Source: Sphaerulina vaccinii (Eukaryota > Ascomycota > Dothideomycetes > Mycosphaerellales > Mycosphaerellaceae). Taken from it: a stretch of 64,000 nucleotides of DNA. The stretch's first letter is position 1, and each line of letters opens with the position of its first letter. Below, piece after piece: positions 10,969-21,595 of the stretch. Under the pieces are notes generated by a model. That model searched no databases, was not told the origin of the DNA, and saw only the letters and a program-made list of their open reading frames with translations. The stretch covers positions 1,674,001 to 1,738,000 of the forward strand of contig JAKUDP010000010.1 of NCBI GenBank assembly GCA_022570795.1, given 5' to 3'. The position numbers were made by a program, and so were the translations under genes.

Positions 10969-13900
10969 TCAATACTGAGCTCTTCCATGAACCTCCCGTC
11001 GAATTTCGAACAAAACGTCGTCCAAGGCTCTCTCTTCTTCCTGTGAGCCAAGAATCATGTTCTTACAGTCAGCGAGGATGCCACGCAAGCGACCAAGAAT
11101 ACTCTGTGGTTGCGCAATCCGCCGTGCCGAAGGTGTCACCTGTCCATCCTCAGCTGTATCATGAGTAGCGACGATCGCTCCGTCCTCAGCCTCGACTTCG
11201 ACTTCTGCTCTCGATGTAGATCTGCGCCGCTTTTTCTTCTGAGATGACCTCTCGGTAATTGCAGGGACCCGGCCTGGCTGGCTCGATTCCTGGTTCTCGT
11301 GCGTGGTGCTGCTCGAAGATCGTTCGCCCACTAGTGGCTTCATTGGTAGTGGTTCATCATTGATCTGGGCATGCAGATCACCAGAATACTCGATACTCAG
11401 AGTCGATCTCGCCCGCTTCGAAGTTGTGGTTGGAGCAGACGAGGACATGTTTGTCTCCTGTGACTCTGACTTCCTAGGTCGCCCGCGTTTGCGTTTGGCC
11501 ACTGGCTCGTGCGGCGTGGGCTGCGAGCTTATCATCGTCGCCTCCCCATCGTGCTCCTTTACTGCCTCTGGTTCCACAGGCGTATCTTGCACGGTTTCTG
11601 TGTTAAGCGGCGATGCAGATGAGCGCGGGGCAACAACAATCTCGTCTTCGATGTCTTCCTCTCCCTGGGAGTTGGTGATGTAGGCCTTGAACTTGTTCCA
11701 GGGTGAAGAGCGCTTCCGCGATATGTGAGCAGTGTCCGCAGTGCGCTTGCGCTTTCTGGACGATCTGGACGTTATCGAGTCATTTGTCCCCACGTCTGAG
11801 GGTGTAGAGATGATATGAGTACGAGAAGTAAGCACGGTATCCTCGATCCTAGACGGCGTGTCTGGTGGAATCGTCGACTGCTCGCGGATAGTGTGCTTTG
11901 GTTCAGATGTCTCTGCCGTCTCCAAGTCTGTACCAGAAATTGCCACAGCTGCTTCCTCTTCTAGCTGCAATTGTGCATTTGGAAGTGCTGTGTCCGAAGG
12001 CAAGTCAGAATCGGCGGTCGCCATTTCCACATCAGTAGAATCGACCAGAGCAGCATCTTCTGACGAAGACTGGTCCACAGAGCGGCTGGGTATATCAGCT
12101 GACGGGCGTGCAGCGCTCGAAGGCACTTCTGTTGGCGATCCCGGTGGCGAAGAAGGAATTTCAGTGCTCTCGTTGTCATCCATCATGCAGTCTGCTGCCG
12201 GCGAAACGCTTCTCTTCTTTCCAAGTGGTGTTGGGGATGATGGCATATCATCGCTGAACAGTGTGCCATCCTTGGCACCTTTGGGTGTGATGACGATGTC
12301 CCCGTTCTCAGTGCGCCGTAACTCCGACACGAAGCTCAACTTCTTCGAGATGTGCTCGTGAGACCTAGAAGAAGGAATTACTGGGCTCGAGGAGAGTTCA
12401 GGATATGCTTGTGCATGTGCGCGCTGTCGATCCTTGACCTCTTGTTGATGCTCAGTCAACAGTTGAGATTCAGGACCTGCTAAACTTGACGTCGGCTCGA
12501 CGGGTGCAAAATATGCTTGTGAATCATCAGGTCGTGGCCGTGTAGCTGGGTCAGATGACCCACTGCGACGGTCGCGAGTAACACGAGGAAGTCCCTGAGC
12601 AGCCAGATGCTGCTTGATGAAGATATTCTCCGCAGAAGGTGGCTGAGCACGTGCTGTCATCCGCTTAGCGCTGACCAAGTTTCGCCGATCAACCATGCGA
12701 GGAGCTTGAGACTCGGCAAATGCTGGGAAGTTCACAGACTCCAGATCGACTTGGGGTCGAGGGAATCCAGGAAGCATCAAGTCTGTCTGTGCTTGCCTTG
12801 CGCGTAGCACGGGAAAGAGTTTGGGAGGGTAGTCGAGCTGCTCTTGTCGCGCAAACGAGGAGTTCCAGAAGGCTATAGTGGCATTGACGATGGTCTTGCT
12901 CGGACTTGATAACCCTGCCATGAGTAGCGGCTCCAGTATCTCAAGCAGCTGGCTGTTCGTTTCGGAAAGCTTTTCTGCAACCAGTGATAGCAGCTGTGAC
13001 CAAAGCTCGTTCATCATATTCTGCAACTCTTGGGTGCTCCGGAGTTGTCCATCTTCCAGGCGAGGCGAGTCTGACGAAGGGAACACGAGCCGTTGGGAAT
13101 CGTCGGCCCAGGTGGCATAGCTTCGTTGTAATTTGTTGAAAGCGATTCGGAACAGTGTCGATGGACATCGCTGTAAGAAGCTTGTCAAGGAGGCCATGAG
13201 CGCGAGCACCAATTGACCGTCGCTGTCCTTGAAACCTGCGATGCCTTGGTACGTCGACTCGAGGCTGCGGCTGAAGAACTTGTATACATGATCGAAAGGG
13301 TCGAAGACCTGCATTTTGCATGGTTCAAGACTGACAGTCCACAGTGCCTTTCGACTTTGGTCAAGCTCAGAACGAGTGCTCGGCCACACACCATTTTCGG
13401 CCATCGTGCTCGCCAGTCGCAAAATAGCGACCATCGACAATCCTGAGAACTGTTCAGTCACTAGCCTGGCCAATGGCTCCATTACGGCGAGAACTATGCC
13501 TCCGTCACTAGCAACATGCCGTGCCGATTGACAAGCAGCGTTGTACAGCTGTACCACCTTTTGCTGACACGCTGCCTCTTTGTATCGGAGGCCGCTCAGG
13601 ATGATGTTTGTGGTAGACTTGAGCGCTACTCCCATGACAAATGTATCTCGCTGCGGAGAGACTGTGGTTTGCATCTTCAAGGTGTAAATTGCCGTTTCAG
13701 CGATGGCTGTCCACAGCTGACCATGTACTATTTCCAGATCGTGCGAGGGCGTATGTTCGCTAGTAAGTAATGATCTCTGTAACAGACCGAGCAGTCCAGA
13801 AGTTGAAGTTTTGGCACCAGCCAGCAAGCGCAGGAACCATATGGCAGAGGTTTGGATTGTGCCCGGCGCAAAGAGCGCGAGAGGAGGGTCGTAGTACAGA

Positions 13901-16239
13901 GAGAATAGCAGCACGAAAGGTGAACATGTCACTGGCTGTTGTTTCGACTGTCTGTGCGATGGCGTTGGCGCGGCTTCGATATCATCGGTATTGGTCTTGG
14001 TGAGAATGTCATCCACAAAATGGCCAGGTCCAAGGCTTTCCACCGTAAGTTCCAGCATGCTCTGATATCTGTTCAACCAGCTCACGTTGTCATCATCAGG
14101 CGTCAGTGCTTTGCCAGACGCCCAAAGCCTCCGGAAGAAGACGACCGCAAGAGCAATCGCGTCCTTTAACTCGTTCGAGGCCTTGACCTCTTGACTTCCA
14201 GCCTCCGCAATCGCGGCCATCAGTGAACGCCAACAACTGTCGACAGCACGCTGGGTATCGAGGGCCATGACGGGGCTCGCAAGAATCATCGGCTCCATTA
14301 CTGCCATGAATCTCGCCATTCGCGATCGTACCCATCGTACATCAAGTCTGGGCAAATCGGCAGGCTGTATAGGATCGTGCTCGTTCGCAGCATTGACATT
14401 CCAGGTACCACCAGTCTTTGTGAGTAGTCCGTGTAGGACGCGAAAGGCAGTATTACGGCCTTTGCTTCCAGTCTTGGAGACCTTGGTGAGTATCGGCCCG
14501 ACATACATATCCCAGGCAAGGTCCAGTTCATCGTGAGCCAGTTCTGGTCGCATGGCGTAATGAAGCAGATTGCAGTAGCTGTCGAGCGAAAGCTGTCGAA
14601 GCTGTTGAGAAAGCTCACTGGCTCCACGCCTTTCCAAGCCGGCGAGTATTGGCACCTTCAGCATTGAGCGCAACAGCTCAGTAGTCGACGAATCCGGCAT
14701 GACAGTGAAGACAAGCCTGTTCCATGCGATGTTGGCCGGCCTTTTCACGGCCATGTCGCTCGAGTTGAGACATTTCTGTATAGTCAAGAGCCATTCCCTG
14801 AACTTGGGCCATTTGCCAACCGGACATCGCTTGGTGCGAAAGCACAGAACAACTGCTACCCAGATCTCCGGGACCAGGGGCGCCTTTTCTTTGTCTGAGG
14901 TCATTTGAATGAGTTGCATGTTGAGATAGTCACCATAAGTTTGGCCCTCCTCAAGTTCCTTTTCGCACAGCTCCGATATTGCCTTGGCCGTTTGTGGGTG
15001 ATGGCCGAGCAGCATGCCCATCTGTGTACAGACGTCGATCGCCCTTCGCTGGATATCGCCCACACTGCTGAGCAGAGCGTGGAAGACATGTTCGATCCAG
15101 TCTTTGATCCTGTTGAGCATGGCAGTAGGTGCTCGTTCGATGAGCCGTTGATAGATGACAAGACGAGCCGCGACCATGCTGTTGCGAGTCTCCATGTTTT
15201 GCATCACATTGATCAGGCGCTCTGCTCGTCCAGCCCCGAACACAGCCCGTGGAAAGCGCTGCACGCAGAGAAGATGCAGATGACCCTTGACGACCACCTT
15301 TGCCATGTCCGCCTGTTCTAGCACGAATATTGATCGATCAATAACAAATGCTTGGAAGTCAAGATCGAACAATCCTGAAGTCTGTTGATCGAAGAGTATG
15401 ACACAGGTCAGATTCAAGGCATACTGCACGATTTGTGAGTCAAGATTGCCACTGGGATCTTTCCAAGCCAGATCGCGAGACAAGCATTGGGTCAAACGAG
15501 CCATTTTCTCGCCCAACAACTGCGGATCAGGCACTCGATTGTACGCTTTGATGACACCAGTAATGGCCATGTATGCATCCTTCCGTGCGTCTCTTGATGG
15601 ACCTTCTAGCTGCAGCAATACCGAATGTAGCATCTGTCGAAAGCCTTCGGGGTCCTGTGGAGAAAAGTAGCCAAGTGCATTGGCGTCGTTCGCTCCATCT
15701 GGGGTGCGTGGTGAAGGGTCCGCGGCTGGCTTGAGAATTGACTTGAGAGGTTTCGAAACCGTGCCATGTCCAAGAGGCGAGGGCCTCACTGGCGGCTGGT
15801 GATGGGACGGCACGGGCGAGCTCGACTGGCCTATACCGGGAATCTTGTAGAACGTCGGATATGGCAAGAATTCGACCTTCTTCGTAGAGGATCCTCTGGC
15901 GTGAGGGGAGGCAGTAGCCTTCTTCGGCGTTGATGTATTGATGACTCCATTACTCTTGCTCCCTCTCATATCCGTGCTCTGGTTCATGGTCGTATTATTC
16001 GTTATCGCGGGCTCGTCGTGGCCCTGCACGAGGAAACGCAGAGCATCGTGGACGACCTCTCCAGTATCGTCGTTGTCGTTGGCAGCGGAGAGGTGCACGT
16101 CGTTGTCGTTGGCAGCGGAGAGGTGCACGTCGTTGTCGTTGGCAGCGGAGAGGTGCACGTCGCGTGGTGGTGTCGGAGGACGAGCCGGTAGCGAAGCCAG
16201 CAGCGACGAGCTTGACAGAGGTGATTCCGGAGCAGACAT
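10969..16239 (-). CDS. rif1: Rif1-like telomere / replication-timing protein
   Basis: A single exon encoding about 1756 residues. A long alpha-helical HEAT-like N-terminal region (roughly residues 190-1150) matches the Rif1 N-terminal family. It is followed by a disordered, Ser/Thr-rich, charged tail with an AT-hook-like KRGRPRK near residue 1583. Rif1 recruits protein phosphatase 1 to origins and telomeres, delaying late-origin firing and limiting telomere elongation. Two candidate PP1-docking motifs lie upstream of the helical domain: KKVEF (15882-15868, RVxF type) and SILK (15741-15730). I chose the start MSAPESPLSS at 16239; an in-frame ATG at 16404 would add 55 unlikely residues and would narrow the promoter shared with ric8. 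Near the N-terminus a 10-residue unit, DVHLSAANDN, is repeated three times. It is convergent with the Zn2Cys6 gene, whose stop is 63 bp away. Confidence 0.8.
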   Translation of the reverse strand: MSAPESPLSSSSLLASLPARPPTPPRDVHLSAANDNDVHLSAANDNDVHLSAANDNDDTGEVVHDALRFLVQGHDEPAITNNTTMNQSTDMRGSKSNGVINTSTPKKATASPHARGSSTKKVEFLPYPTFYKIPGIGQSSSPVPSHHQPPVRPSPLGHGTVSKPLKSILKPAADPSPRTPDGANDANALGYFSPQDPEGFRQMLHSVLLQLEGPSRDARKDAYMAITGVIKAYNRVPDPQLLGEKMARLTQCLSRDLAWKDPSGNLDSQIVQYALNLTCVILFDQQTSGLFDLDFQAFVIDRSIFVLEQADMAKVVVKGHLHLLCVQRFPRAVFGAGRAERLINVMQNMETRNSMVAARLVIYQRLIERAPTAMLNRIKDWIEHVFHALLSSVGDIQRRAIDVCTQMGMLLGHHPQTAKAISELCEKELEEGQTYGDYLNMQLIQMTSDKEKAPLVPEIWVAVVLCFRTKRCPVGKWPKFREWLLTIQKCLNSSDMAVKRPANIAWNRLVFTVMPDSSTTELLRSMLKVPILAGLERRGASELSQQLRQLSLDSYCNLLHYAMRPELAHDELDLAWDMYVGPILTKVSKTGSKGRNTAFRVLHGLLTKTGGTWNVNAANEHDPIQPADLPRLDVRWVRSRMARFMAVMEPMILASPVMALDTQRAVDSCWRSLMAAIAEAGSQEVKASNELKDAIALAVVFFRRLWASGKALTPDDDNVSWLNRYQSMLELTVESLGPGHFVDDILTKTNTDDIEAAPTPSHRQSKQQPVTCSPFVLLFSLYYDPPLALFAPGTIQTSAIWFLRLLAGAKTSTSGLLGLLQRSLLTSEHTPSHDLEIVHGQLWTAIAETAIYTLKMQTTVSPQRDTFVMGVALKSTTNIILSGLRYKEAACQQKVVQLYNAACQSARHVASDGGIVLAVMEPLARLVTEQFSGLSMVAILRLASTMAENGVWPSTRSELDQSRKALWTVSLEPCKMQVFDPFDHVYKFFSRSLESTYQGIAGFKDSDGQLVLALMASLTSFLQRCPSTLFRIAFNKLQRSYATWADDSQRLVFPSSDSPRLEDGQLRSTQELQNMMNELWSQLLSLVAEKLSETNSQLLEILEPLLMAGLSSPSKTIVNATIAFWNSSFARQEQLDYPPKLFPVLRARQAQTDLMLPGFPRPQVDLESVNFPAFAESQAPRMVDRRNLVSAKRMTARAQPPSAENIFIKQHLAAQGLPRVTRDRRSGSSDPATRPRPDDSQAYFAPVEPTSSLAGPESQLLTEHQQEVKDRQRAHAQAYPELSSSPVIPSSRSHEHISKKLSFVSELRRTENGDIVITPKGAKDGTLFSDDMPSSPTPLGKKRSVSPAADCMMDDNESTEIPSSPPGSPTEVPSSAARPSADIPSRSVDQSSSEDAALVDSTDVEMATADSDLPSDTALPNAQLQLEEEAAVAISGTDLETAETSEPKHTIREQSTIPPDTPSRIEDTVLTSRTHIISTPSDVGTNDSITSRSSRKRKRTADTAHISRKRSSPWNKFKAYITNSQGEEDIEDEIVVAPRSSASPLNTETVQDTPVEPEAVKEHDGEATMISSQPTPHEPVAKRKRGRPRKSESQETNMSSSAPTTTSKRARSTLSIEYSGDLHAQINDEPLPMKPLVGERSSSSTTHENQESSQPGRVPAITERSSQKKKRRRSTSRAEVEVEAEDGAIVATHDTAEDGQVTPSARRIAQPQSILGRLRGILADCKNMILGSQEEERALDDVLFEIRREVHGRAQY
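16071..16160 (-). repeat. 30-bp x 3 in-frame minisatellite in RIF1
   Basis: Three identical 30-bp units (16071-16100, 16101-16130, 16131-16160) encode three copies of DVHLSAANDN in the disordered N-terminus of Rif1. Perfect identity suggests recent replication-slippage expansion, so copy number is probably variable between isolates. Confidence 0.95.
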
Positions 16240-16559
16240 GGCTCTCCCCTGCGCGTCACCCAAGCATGTCGTGATGTGGGATCTCAAGCTGGATGCGCAG
16301 AGATGCTGGTATTGATTGTAATGAGATGCAGCAAGAAGCAGAGCAGAACGCAGCAGTTGAACACCCTCGACAAGCACCCCAGCCATCGGCCAATTTACAG
16401 TCACGTCAAGAACGCGAAGTGCAGACGCGTGAAGCAGCCGCGACCGGCGGGAGGAGCGGGCCGCAAACTAGCGTGACTTCCCATTCTCGTTGACTTGTCC
16501 ACGCGTGATCCAGCTTCTTCCTTTCTTTATCAATACACGAACCCGTGCTCTAGATCATC
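16240..16559. promoter_or_regulatory. shared divergent promoter, RIF1 / RIC8
   Basis: About 320 bp separate the two start codons, so the upstream signals of both genes must lie here. No TATA-like or known operator motif is convincing. Confidence 0.4.
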
Positions 16560-18132
16560 ATGCAGAACCAGAGTATAGTCAGTGCAGCGTCAGGTGAAGG
16601 TAGGTCGAACCTCGTTGTTGATGGATTGGGAGATCACCGCTGATCTTCACGATCATAGCCGCCATACGAGAACTGGAGCGCCTGCTACGTGAACTGCAAG
16701 ACAATCTCGAGAGTCTCAAACTCTCGCTCAAACGTGAGCACTTGCTGTCATCTGTATAGCTAGGAGTGGCTAGCTGATCCTAGTGTAGAGCAAAAGGAAG
16801 CTCTTGGTCAAGTCAAAGCCTTTGGTCGAAACCCCCAGACAGCACGGCCTATTTTCACTAAGCAGGTATGTACACCGAGCTTGCGGACACGAACCTGATC
16901 GCTCACAAGCATGACAGGGAATTTCAACGCTTTCCCGATATGGTCTTGATGTTCCTGACCCTACAGAGACTTATCACGAAGCGCTTCGGTGCTTAGCGAA
17001 TGCCTTTCTGCTTCACGAGCCGGCCAGGCAGATCTTCGTTGACCTTGGCTACGCACCAAAGGCTGCTGAACGCCTGAAGTCCGACGATCCAGACGATGAG
17101 TTCCTCATCGCTCGCATTCTGTTCTTTCTCACCTACAATACAACGCTCGATTTCAACGCTCTCATGGATCAGAATAATTTGGCTTCAAGCATCAATGCGT
17201 GCATGTTGCGCCATGCTGCATCGTATACAACTCCGAGCGCGACACGAACTACGCAGCACGACGCGGCCATGAGTGAGACGTTAAAGCTTTTATTCAACAT
17301 CACATATCACTATCCGGACTCGTTGCCAGAGTTCATTCCTGCGATCGACCCGTTGATCGACGTCCTTCTTCAGCATCCTCTGCCAAATCCTCCACTTCAG
17401 CCACCAACAAGCCACCTAGTCAACGCCTTGCTGAATCTGGATCTAAGCAAGATCGAGATGAGGGTGGCCAACGATAGCGATGCTCAATCTGATACAGATT
17501 CGAGCAGCTCTGACCTGGAACCTTTGATTGATCGCCTCATCACTATACTAGACGCTGCTGTTCTCAAGCATCCCGAAAAGGATCTGGATCAGGCTGCTGC
17601 ATCGTTGCTTACCCTGCTAAGACGGTTGTACGAGCTTGCGACACCCAGAACGAAAGCTGCTATGCGTACCCGCATGCTGCCAGATGCACAAGATCGAGAA
17701 AAGCCATTAGGAAAAGGAGAATCTCTATCCTCTCGTTTACTGCAACTATCTTGCTCTCCAAAGTTACTCACACTGGGAGGCAACATCTCTGCCCTTCTCT
17801 TTGAGATGAGTGACAACGACCCCAATAAGTTCGTACAGAACATCGGATATGGTTATGCTTCCGGTTTCCTGATGAGTCAAAACATCGAAGTATCACAGAG
17901 TGCGTTGAAGGCGGACAGCGCATCGAATGGCGGAGATGCCTCGCATGTCAATCCGGTGACTGGTCAGCGATGGGTGGCAGAGGACCGCGATGCATCAAGC
18001 ACAACGCCAATGACTGAGGAAGAAAAGGAGCGCGAAGCAGAGAAGCTTTTTGTCCTGTTCGAAAGGCTCAAAGCGACTGGAGTCGTGAACGTACAAAACC
18101 CAGTGGAGAGGAGATTTGAAGAAGTCGATTGA
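16560..18132 (+). CDS. ric8: Ric8/synembryn, G-alpha chaperone and exchange factor
   Basis: I assembled four exons: 16560-16599, 16659-16735, 16791-16865 and 16918-18132. The three introns are 59, 55 and 52 bp, all GT-AG, and the product is about 468 residues. The joined protein runs MQNQSIVSAASGE-AAIRELERLL and later has armadillo-type helices typical of Ric8, such as EALRCLANAFLLHEPARQIF and ETLKLLFNITYHYPD. Near the C-terminus is the family signature VNPVTGQRWVAED. Ric8 folds newly made G-alpha subunits and promotes nucleotide exchange at the plasma membrane. In filamentous ascomycetes it is needed for growth, conidiation and virulence signalling through cAMP. Length is in the normal range (about 450-530). 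The first exon is tiny, so the start rests on the splice model rather than on similarity. Confidence 0.83.
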
Positions 18133-18354
18133 TTTAGTGATCATCAGAATCATTGACTTTCTCACATATCGCAGCGGCTCTTTAACCAGTCGACTCTCAA
18201 TCAGGCAGTGATGTGTTGACATCCTGGCTGATTTGTCCGTAGCTCGGACGCTCGGACACTTGAAGTGCCCCGCCTGAAACATTGGAATCCATCCCCAGTT
18301 CGACGACTTCTCATAACATGCTTCACCTCATATCATTGCAGGCAGGCAGGCACA

Positions 18355-20223
18355 ATGAGGCATATCTCTCTCACCTGTCTTGTGACTGTGCTTGCAACAC
18401 ATGCAAGTGGCAAATGTTACGAGCCGAGTCCTGCCTTTCCTGTGAGTTGACAGAATCAACTTTCTGCTCAACCGCACATGTAGAACAATCACTGATCTAT
18501 GTCTCTTATCCTAAATTCAGGTGCCCGATTGGGAGAGCTCAGGAAATAAACTACGTCCAATCTTAGCCAGGCTCGAAGACAAGCTACAAGATATCGCATT
18601 TCAAGCAAAATATGATACAAGCTCGTACTCCATCGAATTGACATCGACAAGTGACACATTATGGTCAGCACATCACACAGCCCAAGTTCAGAACCAGACC
18701 AGGCCAGGTACGAAAGTGGTTGATGGAAGAAGCCAGTACCGCATAGCCTCGATAACAAAGGTCTTTACCACTCTTGCGATTCTCCACCTTCACGATGCAG
18801 GAAAGCTCCATCTCGATGATCCAGTCACATGGTACATACCAGAATTCAACTTTTCTGACTTTGAACTTCCATGGAAGGACACCAGCTTGCGGAGTCTAGC
18901 GAGTCAACTCAGCGGACTTCCTCGAGAATTTGCTCAGAGTGACTTGATCAACATCGTCGAAGATCCCGTCAGACTGGGATTACCGCCTGTGAGCAGCCAT
19001 CAGGAGCTTCCTACCTGTGACGAATATGTTGGATACAGCAGAGCGTGTGATCGCAAAGATCTCATGAAGCGCTTGAAGCAACTCAAACCTCTCTTTGCTC
19101 CAAACCAGAAGTCGACTTACAGCAATCTCAACTATGAGGTCCTTGGCCTGGTCATCGAAAGTGTCACAAAAGAGGCGTATGAGGACTATATAAAGTCTAC
19201 CATACTAAAGCCTGTGTCGATGAAACATAGCACATTCACTAAACCGGAAGATGCACATGCCGTTCTACCCATCCTAGAGGGAGAGAGCAACTACTGGGTA
19301 TGCTTCCCCAACCCAATGCAGTCTCATCGACTTGGTAGTAACAACAACTAATGCGAGCGCAGGATGTCGACACAGGCGTGCAAACCCCAACAGGAGGACT
19401 CTACTCGACCAGCTCTGATCTATCCGCATTTCTGCGCTATGTCCTGACCCACTACAATACACTCGCCACGGGTGTCAACTGGCTTATGCCATCGAGCTGG
19501 TCTACAGGACTCCAGACATTCTATGGAATGCCATGGGAGACGTTCCGCACAGACCAGATCCTACAACACTCTCATCGACCTGTGACATTTGTGACTAAAT
19601 CTGGAGGCTTACCTGGTTACTACTCGAAGATCTACATCCTCGAAGAATATGGCTTAGGCCTGACGGTCCTCGTGGGTGGCAAATCTGCACTGTTAGGAGA
19701 ACTTCAGGAATTCGTCACAACCGAGATCGTCAATGCAGCAGAGGAGCTCACTTGGTCGGAAATTGATCAGGACTATTCACATCAGTACGTCTCTGTCGAT
19801 CCTGAGCTGAACTCTTCTGTGACACTGGCCACTTCTCTCGAGCAAGGACTACATTTGACGAGTTTCATCTCAAACGGGACTGATGTCCTACACGATTCGT
19901 TGCCGAATTGGGTTGTAGCAAATCTCGAGCAAGAGCAAGGATGGTATGGACAGCTGGTTCCTACGCTACTGTTTAAGAACGAAACTACACAGCAGGGAGA
20001 GATTTGGAGACTGGAGATCGTGGCTGAGAGGTCCACGCATGGTTCAGCAGGTGTATGGGATGCGTTCTGTTCGACAGACATTAATCAACTGTCCTATGCT
20101 GGACTTCCTGTAAATGAGGTAGTCTTCTGGCATGAGGAGGGGCATTTGGAGCTGCCAGCTTGGAACGTTACATTGAAGATCAGCGACAGGGAAGGAATGG
20201 TCAAGCAGAGCTCGGCGCGTTAA
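18355..20223 (+). CDS. secreted beta-lactamase-like serine hydrolase
   Basis: Three exons (18355-18441, 18521-19297, 19363-20223) give about 574 residues. The first exon encodes a short hydrophobic leader (MRHISLTCLVTVLATHASG) that looks like a signal peptide. The second begins VPDWESSGNK after a 79-bp intron, and a 65-bp intron precedes DVDTGVQTPTGG. The penicillin-binding/class C beta-lactamase family is shown by the nucleophile motif SITK (Ser106) and by a YSN motif (Tyr229-Ser-Asn), with TKSGG near residue 380 as the likely third motif. Fungal members are mostly esterases or peptidase-like enzymes rather than antibiotic-resistance enzymes; the substrate is unknown. The C-terminal third, with several potential N-glycosylation sites, is typical of secreted fungal members. 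It is convergent with the next gene, 112 bp away. Confidence 0.82.
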
Positions 20224-20335
20224 GACGATGTGCATAAGAAGATCATTTGTTCAGATCTATATATCAATTGTTGTCATCAGTCGCTTGAACGCTGTCAACT
20301 CTGCTCTCAACCTCTCTCTTACAATACTTCATGTC

Positions 20336-21595
20336 TCAAGCATGGCCTTTAAACAGAGATCTCAACAGTGAAGATTCTTTCTTGGCCTTCACTTTGGATT
20401 TGTCGCTCTTGCTTCGCTTGCTACTGCTGCTGACTTCACTTTTCGCCTTTTTCTTTCGTTCACTCTTCTCTGATCTAGACTCGACAGGCTTGAAGTCCGC
20501 CTCGGTCAGCCTGCCTTCCTCGATAAGGGTACGAGTGGCATTCGGCGTAATGAACTCTCCATCGACGCTGGTACCGAGAGAGCCAGCTCCCACATCAGCG
20601 ATACCGCGTCGCCACCTCTCGATATGATCAAGTTCGCGCAGTTCTTCCATTTCTCCGCCTGAACTTGCTACCATCCCAGCAGGAATAGGTCCTTCGAGCA
20701 AGCGTTCTTGCTCGTTTCTGGCCTGTATCTTCTTGATGATCTTATAGCCACCAAAAGCTATTATAGTCACGCCAATGCTGACGCCAGCTGCGATTGCAAA
20801 TTGAGGAGACGCGAGCAGCGCTATTATAGCTGGAAACGAACCCTTCATGGCTGTCAGCGCGCCAGGCGCCATCTTTGCTGCAATGTTGCTGATCTCGGCC
20901 AGGGTCAATGCAACAGCAGCCAGTGCATCAGGGTTCTTCTGCAGATTGTCGATCATGGCGGTGACGGAATGCTGAACACAGTTTCCTTCCTCGAGAAGAC
21001 GCTGGAGATAGTTCATCTTCTCGCGAAGCTCGACTTCATCCTCTAACCTTCTCTCTGGAAGTGGTGGAGGAAGCTCGCCATAAGCGAGATCCATGTCAAT
21101 ATCGTCCAGACTTGCTCTCCGTGGAACGGGAGTGCTCTTGGAGCGGAGTTGCATGCCATCGGTGTGTCGACGTGTCAGCTCGCCAATCCGAGGCTCCTCG
21201 TCAGCTAAGACAGGCTCATTGTCCCGATTAGATCGAGCTTGACTCTGAACGTCGTTGACATAGAAGCTGTCCGAGATGCCACGCTCCACCAATGGACGCG
21301 CATGGCTCCGCGATGGCACTGGCTTCCTTCTCACACTGCGACCGTCCTCACTCCCTCTCCGTGAGCTCCGCACCGACTGCTGGTCGTCTTCCAGCACAAG
21401 TGCATCAAGCTGCTTGCGAGCCTTACGCTCTCGACTGCGAGTTTCCTGCTCGCTTCGCCTCTGGGCCTTGATCTCTGCTTTACGCTCGTTGTATGCACTT
21501 TTGGCTTCTGTGAAGACGTTCACCAGATGCTTGGATGTGCTCACGATCTTGCCGCCCTTGTTGACGATGGTAATGGTCTGGTTGACTGCCACCAT
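20336..21595 (-). CDS. conserved fungal hypothetical protein with membrane segment
   Basis: A single exon of 419 residues. The N-terminus (MVAVNQTITIVNKGGKIVS, then KHLVNVFTEAKSAYNERKAEIKAQRR) is a pattern I associate with a widespread uncharacterised ascomycete family. A Ser/Arg-rich low-complexity stretch follows, then a helical region, then one or two closely spaced hydrophobic segments (about residues 250-287, FPAIIALLASPQFAIAAGV onwards). The tail is strongly basic and Ser/Lys-rich. The architecture suggests a membrane-anchored protein with cytosolic charged tails. No catalytic motif is visible and I assign no function. Confidence 0.75.
   Translation of the reverse strand: MVAVNQTITIVNKGGKIVSTSKHLVNVFTEAKSAYNERKAEIKAQRRSEQETRSRERKARKQLDALVLEDDQQSVRSSRRGSEDGRSVRRKPVPSRSHARPLVERGISDSFYVNDVQSQARSNRDNEPVLADEEPRIGELTRRHTDGMQLRSKSTPVPRRASLDDIDMDLAYGELPPPLPERRLEDEVELREKMNYLQRLLEEGNCVQHSVTAMIDNLQKNPDALAAVALTLAEISNIAAKMAPGALTAMKGSFPAIIALLASPQFAIAAGVSIGVTIIAFGGYKIIKKIQARNEQERLLEGPIPAGMVASSGGEMEELRELDHIERWRRGIADVGAGSLGTSVDGEFITPNATRTLIEEGRLTEADFKPVESRSEKSERKKKAKSEVSSSSKRSKSDKSKVKAKKESSLLRSLFKGHA

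Noticed and set aside
11303..12361. Long plus-strand frames opposite RIF1
   Set aside because: Antisense shadows of the Ser-rich Rif1 tail, whose codon bias keeps the opposite strand open.
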